Of a stretch of DNA of 22,792 bases, positions 15,215 to 22,792 are shown piece after piece. Every line of letters begins with the position of its first letter. The first letter of the stretch is position 1. The position numbers and the translations under genes were made by a program. A model generated the notes under the pieces. The model saw only the letters and a list, made by a program, of their open reading frames with translations, was not told the DNA's origin and searched no databases. The stretch is from JARRQB01 sp965368585. Its GTDB lineage: Bacteria > Pseudomonadota > Gammaproteobacteria > Chromatiales > Chromatiaceae. The DNA lies in the NCBI GenBank assembly GCA_965368585.1, contig CBDUNM010000075.1, positions 1 through 22,792 on the forward strand. Direction: 5' to 3'.

Positions 15215-15966
15215 TGAGCGACGTTGCGTTCTTTCTGCTCGACGGCGAAGAGGTTCCTTTTTCGTCTGGTCAGACCGTCATCCAGGCGGCGTTGCAGGCC
15301 GGCCATTACGTGCCGCATTTATGCTATCACCCGGAGTTCAAGCCGCACGGCAGCTGCAAGGTTTGTACTGTGAAGGTTGCGGGCAGGACCGCTGCCGCCT
15401 GCACCCTTCCGGCCCAGACGGGGATGGAGGTGGAGAGCAGCAGTGACGAGATGAACGACCTGCGCCGTACCTTGGTACAGATGCTGTTTGCCGAAGGTAA
15501 CCACTTCTGTCCATCGTGCGAGAAAAGCGGAAACTGTACCTTGCAGGCCCTGGGCTATGACCTGGGCGTAATGACGGCCGGATTCCGGCACATGTTCCCG
15601 GACCGGCCGGTCGATGCCTCGCACCCGGACCTGTTGTTGGATTTTAACCGTTGCATCCTATGCGAATTGTGCGTACGCGCCTCCTGCGAGGTGGATGGCA
15701 AGTGCGTGTTCGCGCTGTCGGGGCGCGGTATCGACAAGCACTTGGTAGTCAACGCGCCCAGCGGTCGATTGGAGGATACCGACGTGGCATTGAACGACAA
15801 GGCGGTGGAGGTCTGTCCGGTGGGGGTCATTCTGAAGAAGCGGGTCGGCTTTGCAACGCCCATCGGGGCGCGCCGTTACGATGAGCGGCCGATCAGCGCC
15901 CAGGCGCTGGACGACGCGCCGCGCGCGCCGGCCGGCAATGGCGGCATCGGTGAGGATACGCCATGA
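15214..15966 (+). CDS. hoxU: NAD-reducing hydrogenase diaphorase subunit HoxU
   Basis: A 250-residue iron-sulfur subunit related to the N-terminus of NuoG, carrying electrons between HoxF and HoxY. A [2Fe-2S] ferredoxin domain has C37, C48, C51 and C63. The NuoG-type His-Cys set follows in NHFCPSCEKSGNCTLQALGY (H97, C99, C102, C108). A further [4Fe-4S] motif has C147, C150 and C153 in CILCELCVRASC plus C201 in EVCPVGVI. All cluster ligands appear intact. It starts by a one-base overlap with hoxF and ends by a 4-nt overlap with hoxY. The Ala/Pro/Gly-rich C-terminal tail (about 225-250) is slightly longer than in the Ralstonia protein (234 aa). Confidence 0.95.
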   Translation: MSDVAFFLLDGEEVPFSSGQTVIQAALQAGHYVPHLCYHPEFKPHGSCKVCTVKVAGRTAAACTLPAQTGMEVESSSDEMNDLRRTLVQMLFAEGNHFCPSCEKSGNCTLQALGYDLGVMTAGFRHMFPDRPVDASHPDLLLDFNRCILCELCVRASCEVDGKCVFALSGRGIDKHLVVNAPSGRLEDTDVALNDKAVEVCPVGVILKKRVGFATPIGARRYDERPISAQALDDAPRAPAGNGGIGEDTP

Positions 15967-16514
15967 ACGCCACCGAAAAGAAAAAGCTACGCGTCGCCAC
16001 GACCTCTTTGGCCGGCTGTTTTGGCTGTCACATGTCTTTTCTGGATATCGACGAGCGGTTGTTCGAACTGCTGGAGCACATCGAGTTCGATCGCACGCCG
16101 CTCAACGATATCAAGCACTGCGGGCCGTGTGACATAGGCCTGGTAGAGGGCGGTATCTGTAATGCGGAGAACGTTCACGTGCTGCGGGAATTCCGCAACA
16201 ACTGCAAGGCACTGATCGCCTTGGGCGCGTGCGCGGTCACCGGGGGGCTGCCGGCGCAACGCAACCACCTGGATCTGGCTAACTGCCTGCAAGAGGTCTA
16301 CGTCACTGATCTCGGTTTGTCCAAGGGCGGCATTCCCAATGATCCGGAACTGCCGCTGCCTCTCGACAAGGTACACCCCATACACGAAGTCGTGAAAGTC
16401 GACTATTTTATCCCCGGATGCCCGCCTTCGGCGGATGCCATCTGGAAGTTTCTTACCGATCTGATCGCCGGACAAACGCCAAGCTTGGGACATGGTTTGA
16501 TTTCGTATGACTGA
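15963..16514 (+). CDS. hoxY: [NiFe] hydrogenase small subunit HoxY
   Basis: A 183-residue small subunit of the cytoplasmic bidirectional hydrogenase, holding the proximal [4Fe-4S] cluster. The four expected ligands are C19 and C22 in SLAGCFGCHMSFLD, C90 in LIALGACAVTGG and C153 in FIPGCPPSADAIW; their spacing agrees with HoxY of Ralstonia. There is no Tat signal peptide, as expected for a soluble group 3d enzyme. It overlaps hoxU by 4 nt. A 45-nt gap with its own AGGAG separates it from hoxH. Confidence 0.95.
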   Translation: MNATEKKKLRVATTSLAGCFGCHMSFLDIDERLFELLEHIEFDRTPLNDIKHCGPCDIGLVEGGICNAENVHVLREFRNNCKALIALGACAVTGGLPAQRNHLDLANCLQEVYVTDLGLSKGGIPNDPELPLPLDKVHPIHEVVKVDYFIPGCPPSADAIWKFLTDLIAGQTPSLGHGLISYD

Positions 16515-16559
16515 CAAGCCTCTTTCAATACAACCCCTCCTGCACAGGAGAGAAGGCTT

Positions 16560-18035
16560 ATGACGAACAATCTGGAGACCGCCGCCCATCCGGAAAAGCT
16601 GCGGCGCGTCGCAATCGAACCGGTTTCGCGCGTGGAGGGGCACGGCAAGGTGACCCTGCTGCTGGATGACGATGAGCGTATCCACCAGGTGCGTCTGCAC
16701 ATCGTGGAGTTCCGCGGATTTGAGAAATTCATCCAGGGTCGCCCTTACTGGGAGGTCCCGGTCATGGTGCAGCGCCTGTGCGGCATCTGCCCGGTCAGCC
16801 ACCATCTGGCTGCCAGCAAGGCTTTGGATCAAGTCATGGGCGTCAAACAGCTCACGCCGACGGCCGAAAAGCTGCGCCGCTTGATGCACTATGGTCAGAT
16901 ATTGCAGTCGCACGCACTGCACTTCTTTTACTTGTCGTCGCCGGACCTGCTGTTGGGTTTCGATTCGGAGGTGGCTCAACGCAATATCGTCGGCGTCGCG
17001 CAAGCCTATCCGGAGGTGGCCAAGCAGGGAGTATTGCTGCGCAAATACGGCCAGGAGGTGATCCGTCTCACCGCCGGCAAGCGAGTACACGGCACGGGTT
17101 CGGTGCCGGGAGGCGTCAACAAAAACCTCAGCCACGACGAGCGCGACTATCTGCTCAAGGACATCTATCGGATCATCGGCTGGAGCCGCGATGCGGTCCA
17201 CTTGGCGCGTAAGCTGTTCGAGCAGAATCCAACGATGTACCAGGAATTCGGCAGCTTTGCCGCGCACACCCTGGGTCTGATCCGCGCCGATGGCGCCATG
17301 GATCTTTACGACGGCGGTCTGCGCGCCCGACATATAGATGGCTCTACCATATTCGACCACGTTAATTACGACTGTTACTGGGAACAGATCTTCGAGGAAG
17401 TGAAGCCCTGGTCGTACATGAAGTTTCCCTACCTACGCGAACTGGGTCCGGAAGATGGGTGGTACCGCGTGGGACCGCTCACCCGAGTGACCCAGTGCGA
17501 CTTCATCCACACGCCTTTCGCCGAGCACGAACGATGCGACTTCGTGGCTTATGGCGGCGGCGCGGCGACCGGCGCGACCCTCGGGACGCACTGGGCGCGG
17601 ATGATCGAGATGCTGCACGCCGCGGAAGTTATCAAGGAGCTGTTGCACGATGATGATCTGCTGGGTGACGACCTTGTTGCCAGCGGTGAACGACGCGAAC
17701 GGGGCGTGGGCATCATCGAGGCCCCGCGTGGGACGCTTATCCATCATTACCGGGTCAACGAGGACGATGTGGTCACGCGTTGCAACCTGATCGTCTCGAC
17801 CACGCATAACAACCAGGCGATGAACGAGGCCATCCGCGCCGTGGCGCGTCGGTACCTGGACGGTAAAAAACTCACCGAAGGTCTGCTCAACCATATCGAG
17901 GTCGCGATTCGCGCCTTCGACCCCTGTCTGTCGTGTGCCACCCATGCCCTGGGCAAGATGCCGTTGGTCGTGGAGCTGGTGGATAACACGGGACGCGAGG
18001 TGGATCGCCTTACCCGGGATGCAAACGACTACTAA
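16560..18035 (+). CDS. hoxH: [NiFe] hydrogenase large subunit HoxH (precursor)
   Basis: A 491-residue catalytic subunit that oxidises H2 or reduces protons at the NiFe(CN)2CO centre. The Ni/Fe ligands are C74 and C77 in the L1 motif QRLCGICPVSHH and C456 and C459 in the L2 motif DPCLSCATHA. By analogy with Ralstonia HoxH, which is cut after Ala464, cleavage is expected after A463, releasing a 28-residue C-terminal peptide (LGKMPLVVELVDNTG...RDANDY). This peptide is slightly longer than the 24 residues in Ralstonia. EPVSRVEGHGK near the N-terminus is the conserved large-subunit start motif. A good AGGAG ribosome site precedes the ATG. Its 3' end overlaps hoxW. Motifs place it in group 3d. Confidence 0.96.
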   Translation: MTNNLETAAHPEKLRRVAIEPVSRVEGHGKVTLLLDDDERIHQVRLHIVEFRGFEKFIQGRPYWEVPVMVQRLCGICPVSHHLAASKALDQVMGVKQLTPTAEKLRRLMHYGQILQSHALHFFYLSSPDLLLGFDSEVAQRNIVGVAQAYPEVAKQGVLLRKYGQEVIRLTAGKRVHGTGSVPGGVNKNLSHDERDYLLKDIYRIIGWSRDAVHLARKLFEQNPTMYQEFGSFAAHTLGLIRADGAMDLYDGGLRARHIDGSTIFDHVNYDCYWEQIFEEVKPWSYMKFPYLRELGPEDGWYRVGPLTRVTQCDFIHTPFAEHERCDFVAYGGGAATGATLGTHWARMIEMLHAAEVIKELLHDDDLLGDDLVASGERRERGVGIIEAPRGTLIHHYRVNEDDVVTRCNLIVSTTHNNQAMNEAIRAVARRYLDGKKLTEGLLNHIEVAIRAFDPCLSCATHALGKMPLVVELVDNTGREVDRLTRDANDY

Positions 18036-18513
18036 AGATGTGGCGCCCGTTCTGGTCGTCGGCATCGGCAACCCCAGCCGCGGGGACGACGCGCTCGGGC
18101 CATTGTGCATCGACCGTCTGGCGGCGCTGAATCTGCCAGGTGTGGCGCTGCTCAGCGATTTTCAGTTACAGGTAGAATATGCCCTGGATCTGCTCGGTCG
18201 GCGACAGGTGATCTTCGTCGACGCTGCACTCGACAGTCCGGCGCCGTTCAGCTTTACCGCCGCGGCTGCGGCGCAGGATGGCAGCTTTACCAGTCATGCG
18301 ATGTCGCCTGCAGCCGTGTTGCAGGCGTGCCGCAAGCTGTATGGCGAGAAGCCAGAGGCTTGGGTGTTGGGCATACGCGGTCAGGATTTCGCCCTGGGAG
18401 CAAGCCTGAGCCCGGCAGCAGCCGCGCATCTGGACGCCGCCGTGGCGTTTCTCGGCGCGCGCTTGCTTGCCGAGGCAAATGCGCTTAATGTCTCGGCGGA
18501 CGAATGGGAATAG
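18019..18513 (+). CDS. hoxW: Hydrogenase maturation endopeptidase HoxW
   Basis: A 165-residue HyaD/HycI-family protease that removes the C-terminal peptide of HoxH after nickel insertion. VLVVGIGNPSRGDDALG is the conserved N-terminal strand-loop. Candidate nickel-sensing residues are D24 (GDD), E53 in QLQVEYALDLLG (or the following D57), D68 in IFVDAA and H93 in FTSHAMSP, which match the E/D/H set of E. coli HybD. The ATG at 18019 overlaps hoxH by 17 nt; a GTG at 18040 is an alternative that would start 7 residues later, after the hoxH stop. Its position directly after hoxH fits a dedicated protease. Confidence 0.92.
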   Translation: MQTTTKDVAPVLVVGIGNPSRGDDALGPLCIDRLAALNLPGVALLSDFQLQVEYALDLLGRRQVIFVDAALDSPAPFSFTAAAAAQDGSFTSHAMSPAAVLQACRKLYGEKPEAWVLGIRGQDFALGASLSPAAAAHLDAAVAFLGARLLAEANALNVSADEWE

Positions 18514-18956
18514 GTGCCACCCGCGCATTAGATAGAGGAGGTGTCTGCATGCGGCACCACGGGCATCGTGCGCGCACGTTACCGGCCTTGGGCAGTCGCA
18601 ATGCGGCAGTTGCTCACCAAGAAACCGCTCAATCGCACGCTCGCTCAGTCAACCCCCAGGCGTTCGAAACCCATCGCCGAAGCGCTGCCGCGAGGGGCAC
18701 AGAAGATAACCCCTATGGTGTTCCCCATTGCTGAGCGGGTCATGAAATCGATTACAAAGGCTGTTGCCGCCGGAACAAAGAACTCATCGATGAAGCTTCG
18801 CCGCGGCGGATTCAATGGGCAACCGGGCCAGGCGCCATTGGATGGAACATTGATACCCGCCAGAGAGACAGTGAAACGAAACGCGCATCCGCAACGTGCC
18901 GAACCACGGTCCTCGGCACTTGCCAGTGGATGCGATGAATGTCAAAGGAAAGCACG
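18514..18956. other. Gap between hoxW and the KamA-like gene
   Basis: Frames run through this stretch on both strands but show no domain I recognise. The only start signal worth noting is AGGAGG (about 18537-18542) before ATG at 18549, listed separately. AAAGGA at 18944-18949 is the ribosome site of the radical SAM gene that follows. I see no terminator with a clear T-run after hoxW. Confidence 0.4.
18549..18734 (+). CDS. Possible small ORF after hoxW (61 aa)
   Basis: A strong Shine-Dalgarno (GAGGAGGT) lies about 7 nt before the ATG, 35 nt after the hoxW stop. The product MRHHGHRARTLPALGS...DNPYGVPHC is rich in His and Arg and matches nothing I know, including HypA. An overlapping frame (from 18541) is longer but has no better support. 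It may be the decayed start of a former hox-operon gene. The ribosome site is the only evidence. Confidence 0.2.
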   Translation: MRHHGHRARTLPALGSRNAAVAHQETAQSHARSVNPQAFETHRRSAAARGTEDNPYGVPHC

Positions 18957-20267
18957 ATGCAATACAAAGCTTATAGCTCCAAGACGTTAAAGCACATCCC
19001 ACAGATCCATCGCTTGTCGAGCGAACAGATCCACGACATCGAAATTGTCGCTCAGGTATTTCCATTCAAAGTAAACAACTACGTATTGGACACCCTGATT
19101 AATTGGGATGATCCACTGAACGACCCGATCTTCAGGCTGACCTTTCCGCAAAGAGACATGCTCTTGCCCCGCCAGTTCGAGGCGGTCGAGGCAGCATTGC
19201 CTGACAAAGAGCGGTTGGCAAAGGTCGTCGAAGAGATCCGCTCGGGCATGAACCCGCATCCGGCGGGACAAGTGGACCACAATGTGCCGTCGATTGACGG
19301 TCAAAAATTGACCGGCCTGCAACACAAGTACAAGGAAACCGTACTTTTTTTTCCGGGCAAGGGACAGACCTGTCATGCATATTGCACGTTCTGTTTCCGC
19401 TGGCCGCAGTTCGTTGGTATGGACGAGCTGAAGTTTGGCAGCAACGAGACGGAGTTGTTGGTGAAGTATTTAAGGGAGCATAGCTCGATTACGGATCTCA
19501 TCTTCACAGGCGGCGATCCTCTGATGATGAAGACGAAAGTCCTGGCATCCTATATTCGGCCGATCCTGAGCGCCGACATTCCTCATCTCAAGGCTATTCG
19601 AATCGGCAGCAAGGCTTTGGCGTACTGGCCCTTTCGATTCCTCGACGACGCGGACTCCGATGAGCTCTTTGCGCTGTTTCGCGAGGTCAAGCAAGCCGGC
19701 AAACACCTCGCCATGATGGCGCACTTCAATCATCATGTGGAACTTGCACCACCGATTGTGGAAAGGGCCATTGACCGGCTTGTCAAGGCCGGCATCCAGA
19801 TTCGAACGCAGTCCCCCCTTATCAGAGGAATTAACGACTCCAGCGAGGTATGGGGCGAGCTTTGGAAGAGGCAGGTGACGCTTGGGATGATTCCCTATTA
19901 CATGTTCGTCGAGCGCGACACCGGGGCGCAGCATTACTTTGCGGTGCCGCTCGTCAAAGCTTGGGAGATCTTCAAGGACGCGCTGCAGAAGGTGAGTGGC
20001 ATCTCGCGAACGGTGCGCGGCCCGAGCATGTCCTGCATGCCGGGGAAGGTCGAGGTTGTTGGTGTGGGTACGGTGAACGAGCAGAAGGTCATCGTGCTTC
20101 GAATGATTCAGGCAAGGGACCCGCGTTGGGTCCTGAAGCCGTTCTTTGCAGAATATGACGACGAAGCCACCTGGATCGACCAGCTGAGGCCCGCCTTCGG
20201 TGAGAAGAAGTTTTTCTTTGAACCGGAGGTCGAAGGCACCTTCCATCAGTTCATTAGTGATCACTAG
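18957..20267 (+). CDS. KamA-family radical SAM protein (lysine 2,3-aminomutase-like)
   Basis: A 436-residue radical S-adenosylmethionine protein. The cluster motif is C139-x3-C143-x2-C146 (QTCHAYCTFCFRWPQF), followed by the SAM-binding FTGGDPLMM (185-188 is GGDP). LIRGINDSS (about 289-296) matches the conserved VND region of lysine 2,3-aminomutase. The PLP-lysine region, normally D-A-P-G-G-G-G-K, here reads PSMSCMPGKVEVVGVG, so K364 may be kept while the glycine run and the preceding substrate-binding Asp are lost. RDTGAQHYFAVPL resembles the KAM/EpmB segment near the C-terminus. I chose the ATG at 18957 because AAGGA at 18945-18949 is well spaced; an ATG at 18939 is less likely. It probably does not aminate free L-lysine; substrate unknown. 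Confidence 0.85.
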   Translation: MQYKAYSSKTLKHIPQIHRLSSEQIHDIEIVAQVFPFKVNNYVLDTLINWDDPLNDPIFRLTFPQRDMLLPRQFEAVEAALPDKERLAKVVEEIRSGMNPHPAGQVDHNVPSIDGQKLTGLQHKYKETVLFFPGKGQTCHAYCTFCFRWPQFVGMDELKFGSNETELLVKYLREHSSITDLIFTGGDPLMMKTKVLASYIRPILSADIPHLKAIRIGSKALAYWPFRFLDDADSDELFALFREVKQAGKHLAMMAHFNHHVELAPPIVERAIDRLVKAGIQIRTQSPLIRGINDSSEVWGELWKRQVTLGMIPYYMFVERDTGAQHYFAVPLVKAWEIFKDALQKVSGISRTVRGPSMSCMPGKVEVVGVGTVNEQKVIVLRMIQARDPRWVLKPFFAEYDDEATWIDQLRPAFGEKKFFFEPEVEGTFHQFISDH

Positions 20268-20434
20268 CGGTAACGTGGTAGGGCCGAGAGTCGGCGCGTC
20301 ACGCTGCACGGTGTGTTGATCGCAAGCGAGGCGCCGCGACAGAGCTTTGTTACATGGCACAGAGGATAGCCTGCCGCTCTGCGGTATCGCCAGACCATAC
20401 ATCATTGCGCTCAATTGTCACGCGCGCCTCAATG

Positions 20435-20821
20435 CTATATACCAAGCACCTCGCCGTCGTCGGAGACGTCAATCCGATCGGCGGCCGGTTCGTGCGACAG
20501 CCTCGGCATGGTGACGATGTCGCCGGCGAGAGCGAGCAGATAACCGCCGCCCGCCGCGACCCCGACGGACTCCACCGGCAGCACCGGCGGGTTCGCTTGC
20601 CCGGCGTTGCCGCCGTCTTCGACCGGCTTGAAATGGGTCTTGGCGATGCAGATCGGAAGTTGGTCGTAGCCGTGCCGGTGGCCCTGTTCCAGGTCCCGCC
20701 GGGCGGTGCGGCGGTGCACGATGTCGGAAGCGGCGTAGATGGCGCGGGCAACTACCTCGATTTTTACCTCCGGCGAGTCCTCCGGGGCATAGGGAAAGCG
20801 CGCCGGTCCGCGGATCGCGAA
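20435..20821 (-). pseudogene. fhs: C-terminal remnant of formate-tetrahydrofolate ligase
   Basis: Minus-strand reading gives PEVKIEVVARAIYAASDIVH, YDQLPICIAKTHFKP, LPVESVGVAAGGGYLLALAG and DIVTMPRLSHEPAADRIDVS, ending GEVLGI. This corresponds to the FTHFS C-terminus (LPVCIAKTQYS, vREvrlsaGAGFivalxGdIxTMPGLPxxPAAERID...GxIxGLF). Only about 125 of roughly 560 residues remain, and the P-loop ATP site is absent, so it cannot be functional. The frame is continuous with that of the upstream gene: the TGA ending the EF-hand gene (20824-20822) is the first in-frame stop above it. It is a scar of a former one-carbon gene. Confidence 0.8.
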
Positions 20822-22792
20822 TCAGGGGCGCGGTGTGAACCATGATCCGCCATCAAACGGGACATGGCGCAGCACCCACAGCAGACCGAGGATTGCCAGG
20901 AAAACCACGCCGGGCCACAACCAGCGGCGCGTGAGCAGCCGCAGTCCGCGAATACCTTTGCCGTAGGGCGGGTGGAAGGTAAAGGTAATGGCCTGCTGCC
21001 GGGTTAGACGCATACGTTCATTGATGGACCAGCCCGATCCTTCGAGAATGTTGCTCAGGTCACGACTGTGTAATTTGAGCCAGGCGCTGAGCGCGGTCGG
21101 CACCAGGACAGTGGCCAGGATGAACAATATCCCTGCGAGCACAGACTGCCAGCTCAGCGCCGACAGTGTTTTGGTGATGAACGCAGCGGAAGAACCAAGC
21201 GCAGCAATGGCGATGCCGCCTCCAGCCAGCATGCCTCCCGTGGGCGCGGCAGCGGTTTTACCAGCCGGCGTTTGCAGTACGCTACCGATTTGGCCGACCG
21301 TCTCTTGGCCGGAACTGGTGAAACGTTCCTGTGCCTTGCTGGTTATTTCCTCCAGCTTGTTGGAGATCGCGCTGCCTAGACGCCGAAACGGCGCCACCAA
21401 TGCTTCGCTCATGCTAATTGGGTTCTTCAGAATGTGCACCACCCGGGCATGGTGTTCGACGCCGTTTACATCCTGAAATATGCCCCACTTGTCCACCTGT
21501 AGCATGCCGCGCCCACCGGACGTGACGGGTACCGCCACCAAGTAGGGATTGCCGCTACCGGTCACTTCCACGTAAAGCACGAAAATGTTGCTGTCGACAC
21601 AAAGTTTTTCGTGCAATGCACGGTCCGGCACCCGAATGCTCAGGGTGAAGTGGCGGCCGTCCATGATGAGCGTGCCCATTTCGAATGTGGCTCTGCTTCG
21701 CGGATCGTACAGGTCTGGGAAACTCACGAAGCTGTTGGCGAACGGGATCAGATAGGCCTGGTAAAGAATTAGTTTTTCCACTAGCCGCAGGTTGTCGAGC
21801 ACGAACGCCATACGGTGGCTCTGCGCGACCAGTTCATCCAGCGCGTCGCAGTAGCGCGGTTCCGTGACGTAAGCATGCAGCCGTTCAATCGGTATGGTCG
21901 CAGCCGCTACGTCGGGGCGGGCATTGCGCCATTGGGCGTAGGCGGCGAACGCGGTTTTCGTCCGTTGCCAATCGGGCTCATTCAACGTCGTCGGGCGTTT
22001 TCCCAACACGGCCTGGAGGCAGCCGTCGCGAAGTTGCTGCAAGTCATCGGCAAAGTGCGGATTGAGTGGTCCGTCGAAATCCAGTCGTCCTTCCATATTG
22101 GGGGCAGCCAACGGCGCCGCGGCGATATAGTCTTCTATTTGGTCGCGCTCAACGGGCTGAGCCAACGGGACGGTCTCGCGTTGCAGCCCGGTTAGCGAAT
22201 CGACCCGCAACATCCGGCACAGCGAAAAAAACTCGTCGATCTTGTCCTTTAAACGGGCATAGGTGGAGAACAGGGCGGGTGTGTCAGCGCCAAACTGCAT
22301 AATGGCGGAGTGACCCCCGTCGGCGCGGCCCAGCCCGTGCCACGCGATAAGTTGCCTGCCTTCGGCCTTGAAACGCTGCAAGACGTCTGCGGCCACCCCC
22401 TCTGCGCCGCTGGGGTGCGCCTGCCCACCGTAGCTCGCAATTAAGTCGAGGATGAAGGCCCGCACATCCGCATCGGCAGCGGCATCGGGAAGTATCACAC
22501 CAGCGAGTCCCAGTGACCCCTGTTCTTCACCGGCAATCAGCTTCCGGATCTGCTCAAGTGTGACAGATGTTTCAGCGCCACGGTCGCGGGCCAATATCTT
22601 ACTCAACGCGACACGGATCGCTTTGCCCTGGGGCGCTTCTTGGCGCACGGCGTCGGGGTCCAGCATGCAGTTGCCGGATCGGATACCCGAGTGGTCCTGC
22701 AAATGAGACAGCAGCCAGCGAACTGCCGCCCTGACTTCATCGACGCGCACTCGCCCGTCGGCATCGTTGTCCAACAGCCCCATAAAGATCGG
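20822..22792 (-). CDS. EF-hand membrane protein, 5' end outside the window
   Basis: At least 656 residues are visible, and the frame stays open to the window edge (P-I-F before the first Met at 22783), so the true start is probably upstream. Near the visible N-terminus is a canonical EF-hand loop LLDNDADGRVRVDEV (D-x-D-x-D-G...E12), which should bind Ca2+. A long soluble region of about 500 residues contains IIMDGRHFTL-like and VEHHARVVHILKNPISMSEA segments but no family I recognise. The C-terminal part has a Gly/Ala-rich hydrophobic stretch (about 515-542) and two helices, SVLAGILFILATVLVPTALS and WPGVVFLAILGLLWVLRHV, ending WFTPRP. I infer a membrane-tethered Ca2+-responsive protein; function unknown. 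Confidence 0.8.
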   Translation of the reverse strand, partial: PIFMGLLDNDADGRVRVDEVRAAVRWLLSHLQDHSGIRSGNCMLDPDAVRQEAPQGKAIRVALSKILARDRGAETSVTLEQIRKLIAGEEQGSLGLAGVILPDAAADADVRAFILDLIASYGGQAHPSGAEGVAADVLQRFKAEGRQLIAWHGLGRADGGHSAIMQFGADTPALFSTYARLKDKIDEFFSLCRMLRVDSLTGLQRETVPLAQPVERDQIEDYIAAAPLAAPNMEGRLDFDGPLNPHFADDLQQLRDGCLQAVLGKRPTTLNEPDWQRTKTAFAAYAQWRNARPDVAAATIPIERLHAYVTEPRYCDALDELVAQSHRMAFVLDNLRLVEKLILYQAYLIPFANSFVSFPDLYDPRSRATFEMGTLIMDGRHFTLSIRVPDRALHEKLCVDSNIFVLYVEVTGSGNPYLVAVPVTSGGRGMLQVDKWGIFQDVNGVEHHARVVHILKNPISMSEALVAPFRRLGSAISNKLEEITSKAQERFTSSGQETVGQIGSVLQTPAGKTAAAPTGGMLAGGGIAIAALGSSAAFITKTLSALSWQSVLAGILFILATVLVPTALSAWLKLHSRDLSNILEGSGWSINERMRLTRQQAITFTFHPPYGKGIRGLRLLTRRWLWPGVVFLAILGLLWVLRHVPFDGGSWFTPRP

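Noticed and set aside
15987..17360. 457-codon minus-strand frame opposite hoxY and hoxH
   Set aside because: It is the antisense of two unmistakable hydrogenase genes and has no domain of its own.
1..22792. CRISPR arrays, tRNA or rRNA genes
   Set aside because: No regularly spaced repeats and no tRNA- or rRNA-like segments were seen on reading.

Overview
The window looks like a chromosomal segment of a GC-rich proteobacterium, most likely a gammaproteobacterium with facultative hydrogen or sulfur lithotrophy. This rests on the general look of the proteins, a group 3d NAD-reducing [NiFe] hydrogenase and a group-2 (fused A/B) Mrp antiporter. No rRNA or other phylogenetic marker is present, so the placement is inference.

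Layout. Positions 1-2.8 kb are accessory and partly decayed: a GNAT acetyltransferase, a truncated second GNAT on the other strand, the N-terminal stub of an integrase-type transposase with an in-frame stop, a Phd/VapC toxin-antitoxin pair with a palindromic candidate operator, and an AT-rich four-helix membrane protein. At 3.0-4.5 kb a VWA-domain protein and a membrane-anchored J-domain protein overlap by one base. At 4.6-5.64 kb lie group II intron remnants: a truncated reverse transcriptase on the minus strand and a domain V/VI-like 3' end on the plus strand. A 241-bp MITE-like element (copy A) follows directly.

The central block (5.88-11.65 kb, minus strand) is a complete, tightly overlapping six-gene Mrp (Mnh/Pha) cation/proton antiporter operon, mrpA(B)-C-D-E-F-G. 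A second copy of the MITE-like element (copy B, 254 bp, perfect 17-bp terminal inverted repeats) lies upstream of it in the same orientation, so the operon sits between two direct copies. Diverging from it, with about 1.7 kb between, is the hoxFUYHW operon (13.35-18.5 kb). It encodes the diaphorase (HoxFU), the hydrogenase (HoxYH) and the endopeptidase HoxW that matures HoxH. No hoxE or hyp genes are in the window.

Downstream are a KamA-family radical SAM protein (19-20.3 kb), a C-terminal remnant of formate-tetrahydrofolate ligase (minus strand), and the 3' part of a large EF-hand protein with C-terminal membrane helices that runs off the right edge.

Functionally, Hox couples H2 and NAD(H) in the cytoplasm, and Mrp exchanges Na+ or K+ for H+ at the inner membrane. 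Their adjacency suggests coordination of redox and ion balance but does not prove it. The most interesting new material is the MITE pair around mrp, the inverted intron remnants, the atypical KamA-like enzyme, the VWA/J-domain pair and the EF-hand membrane protein.
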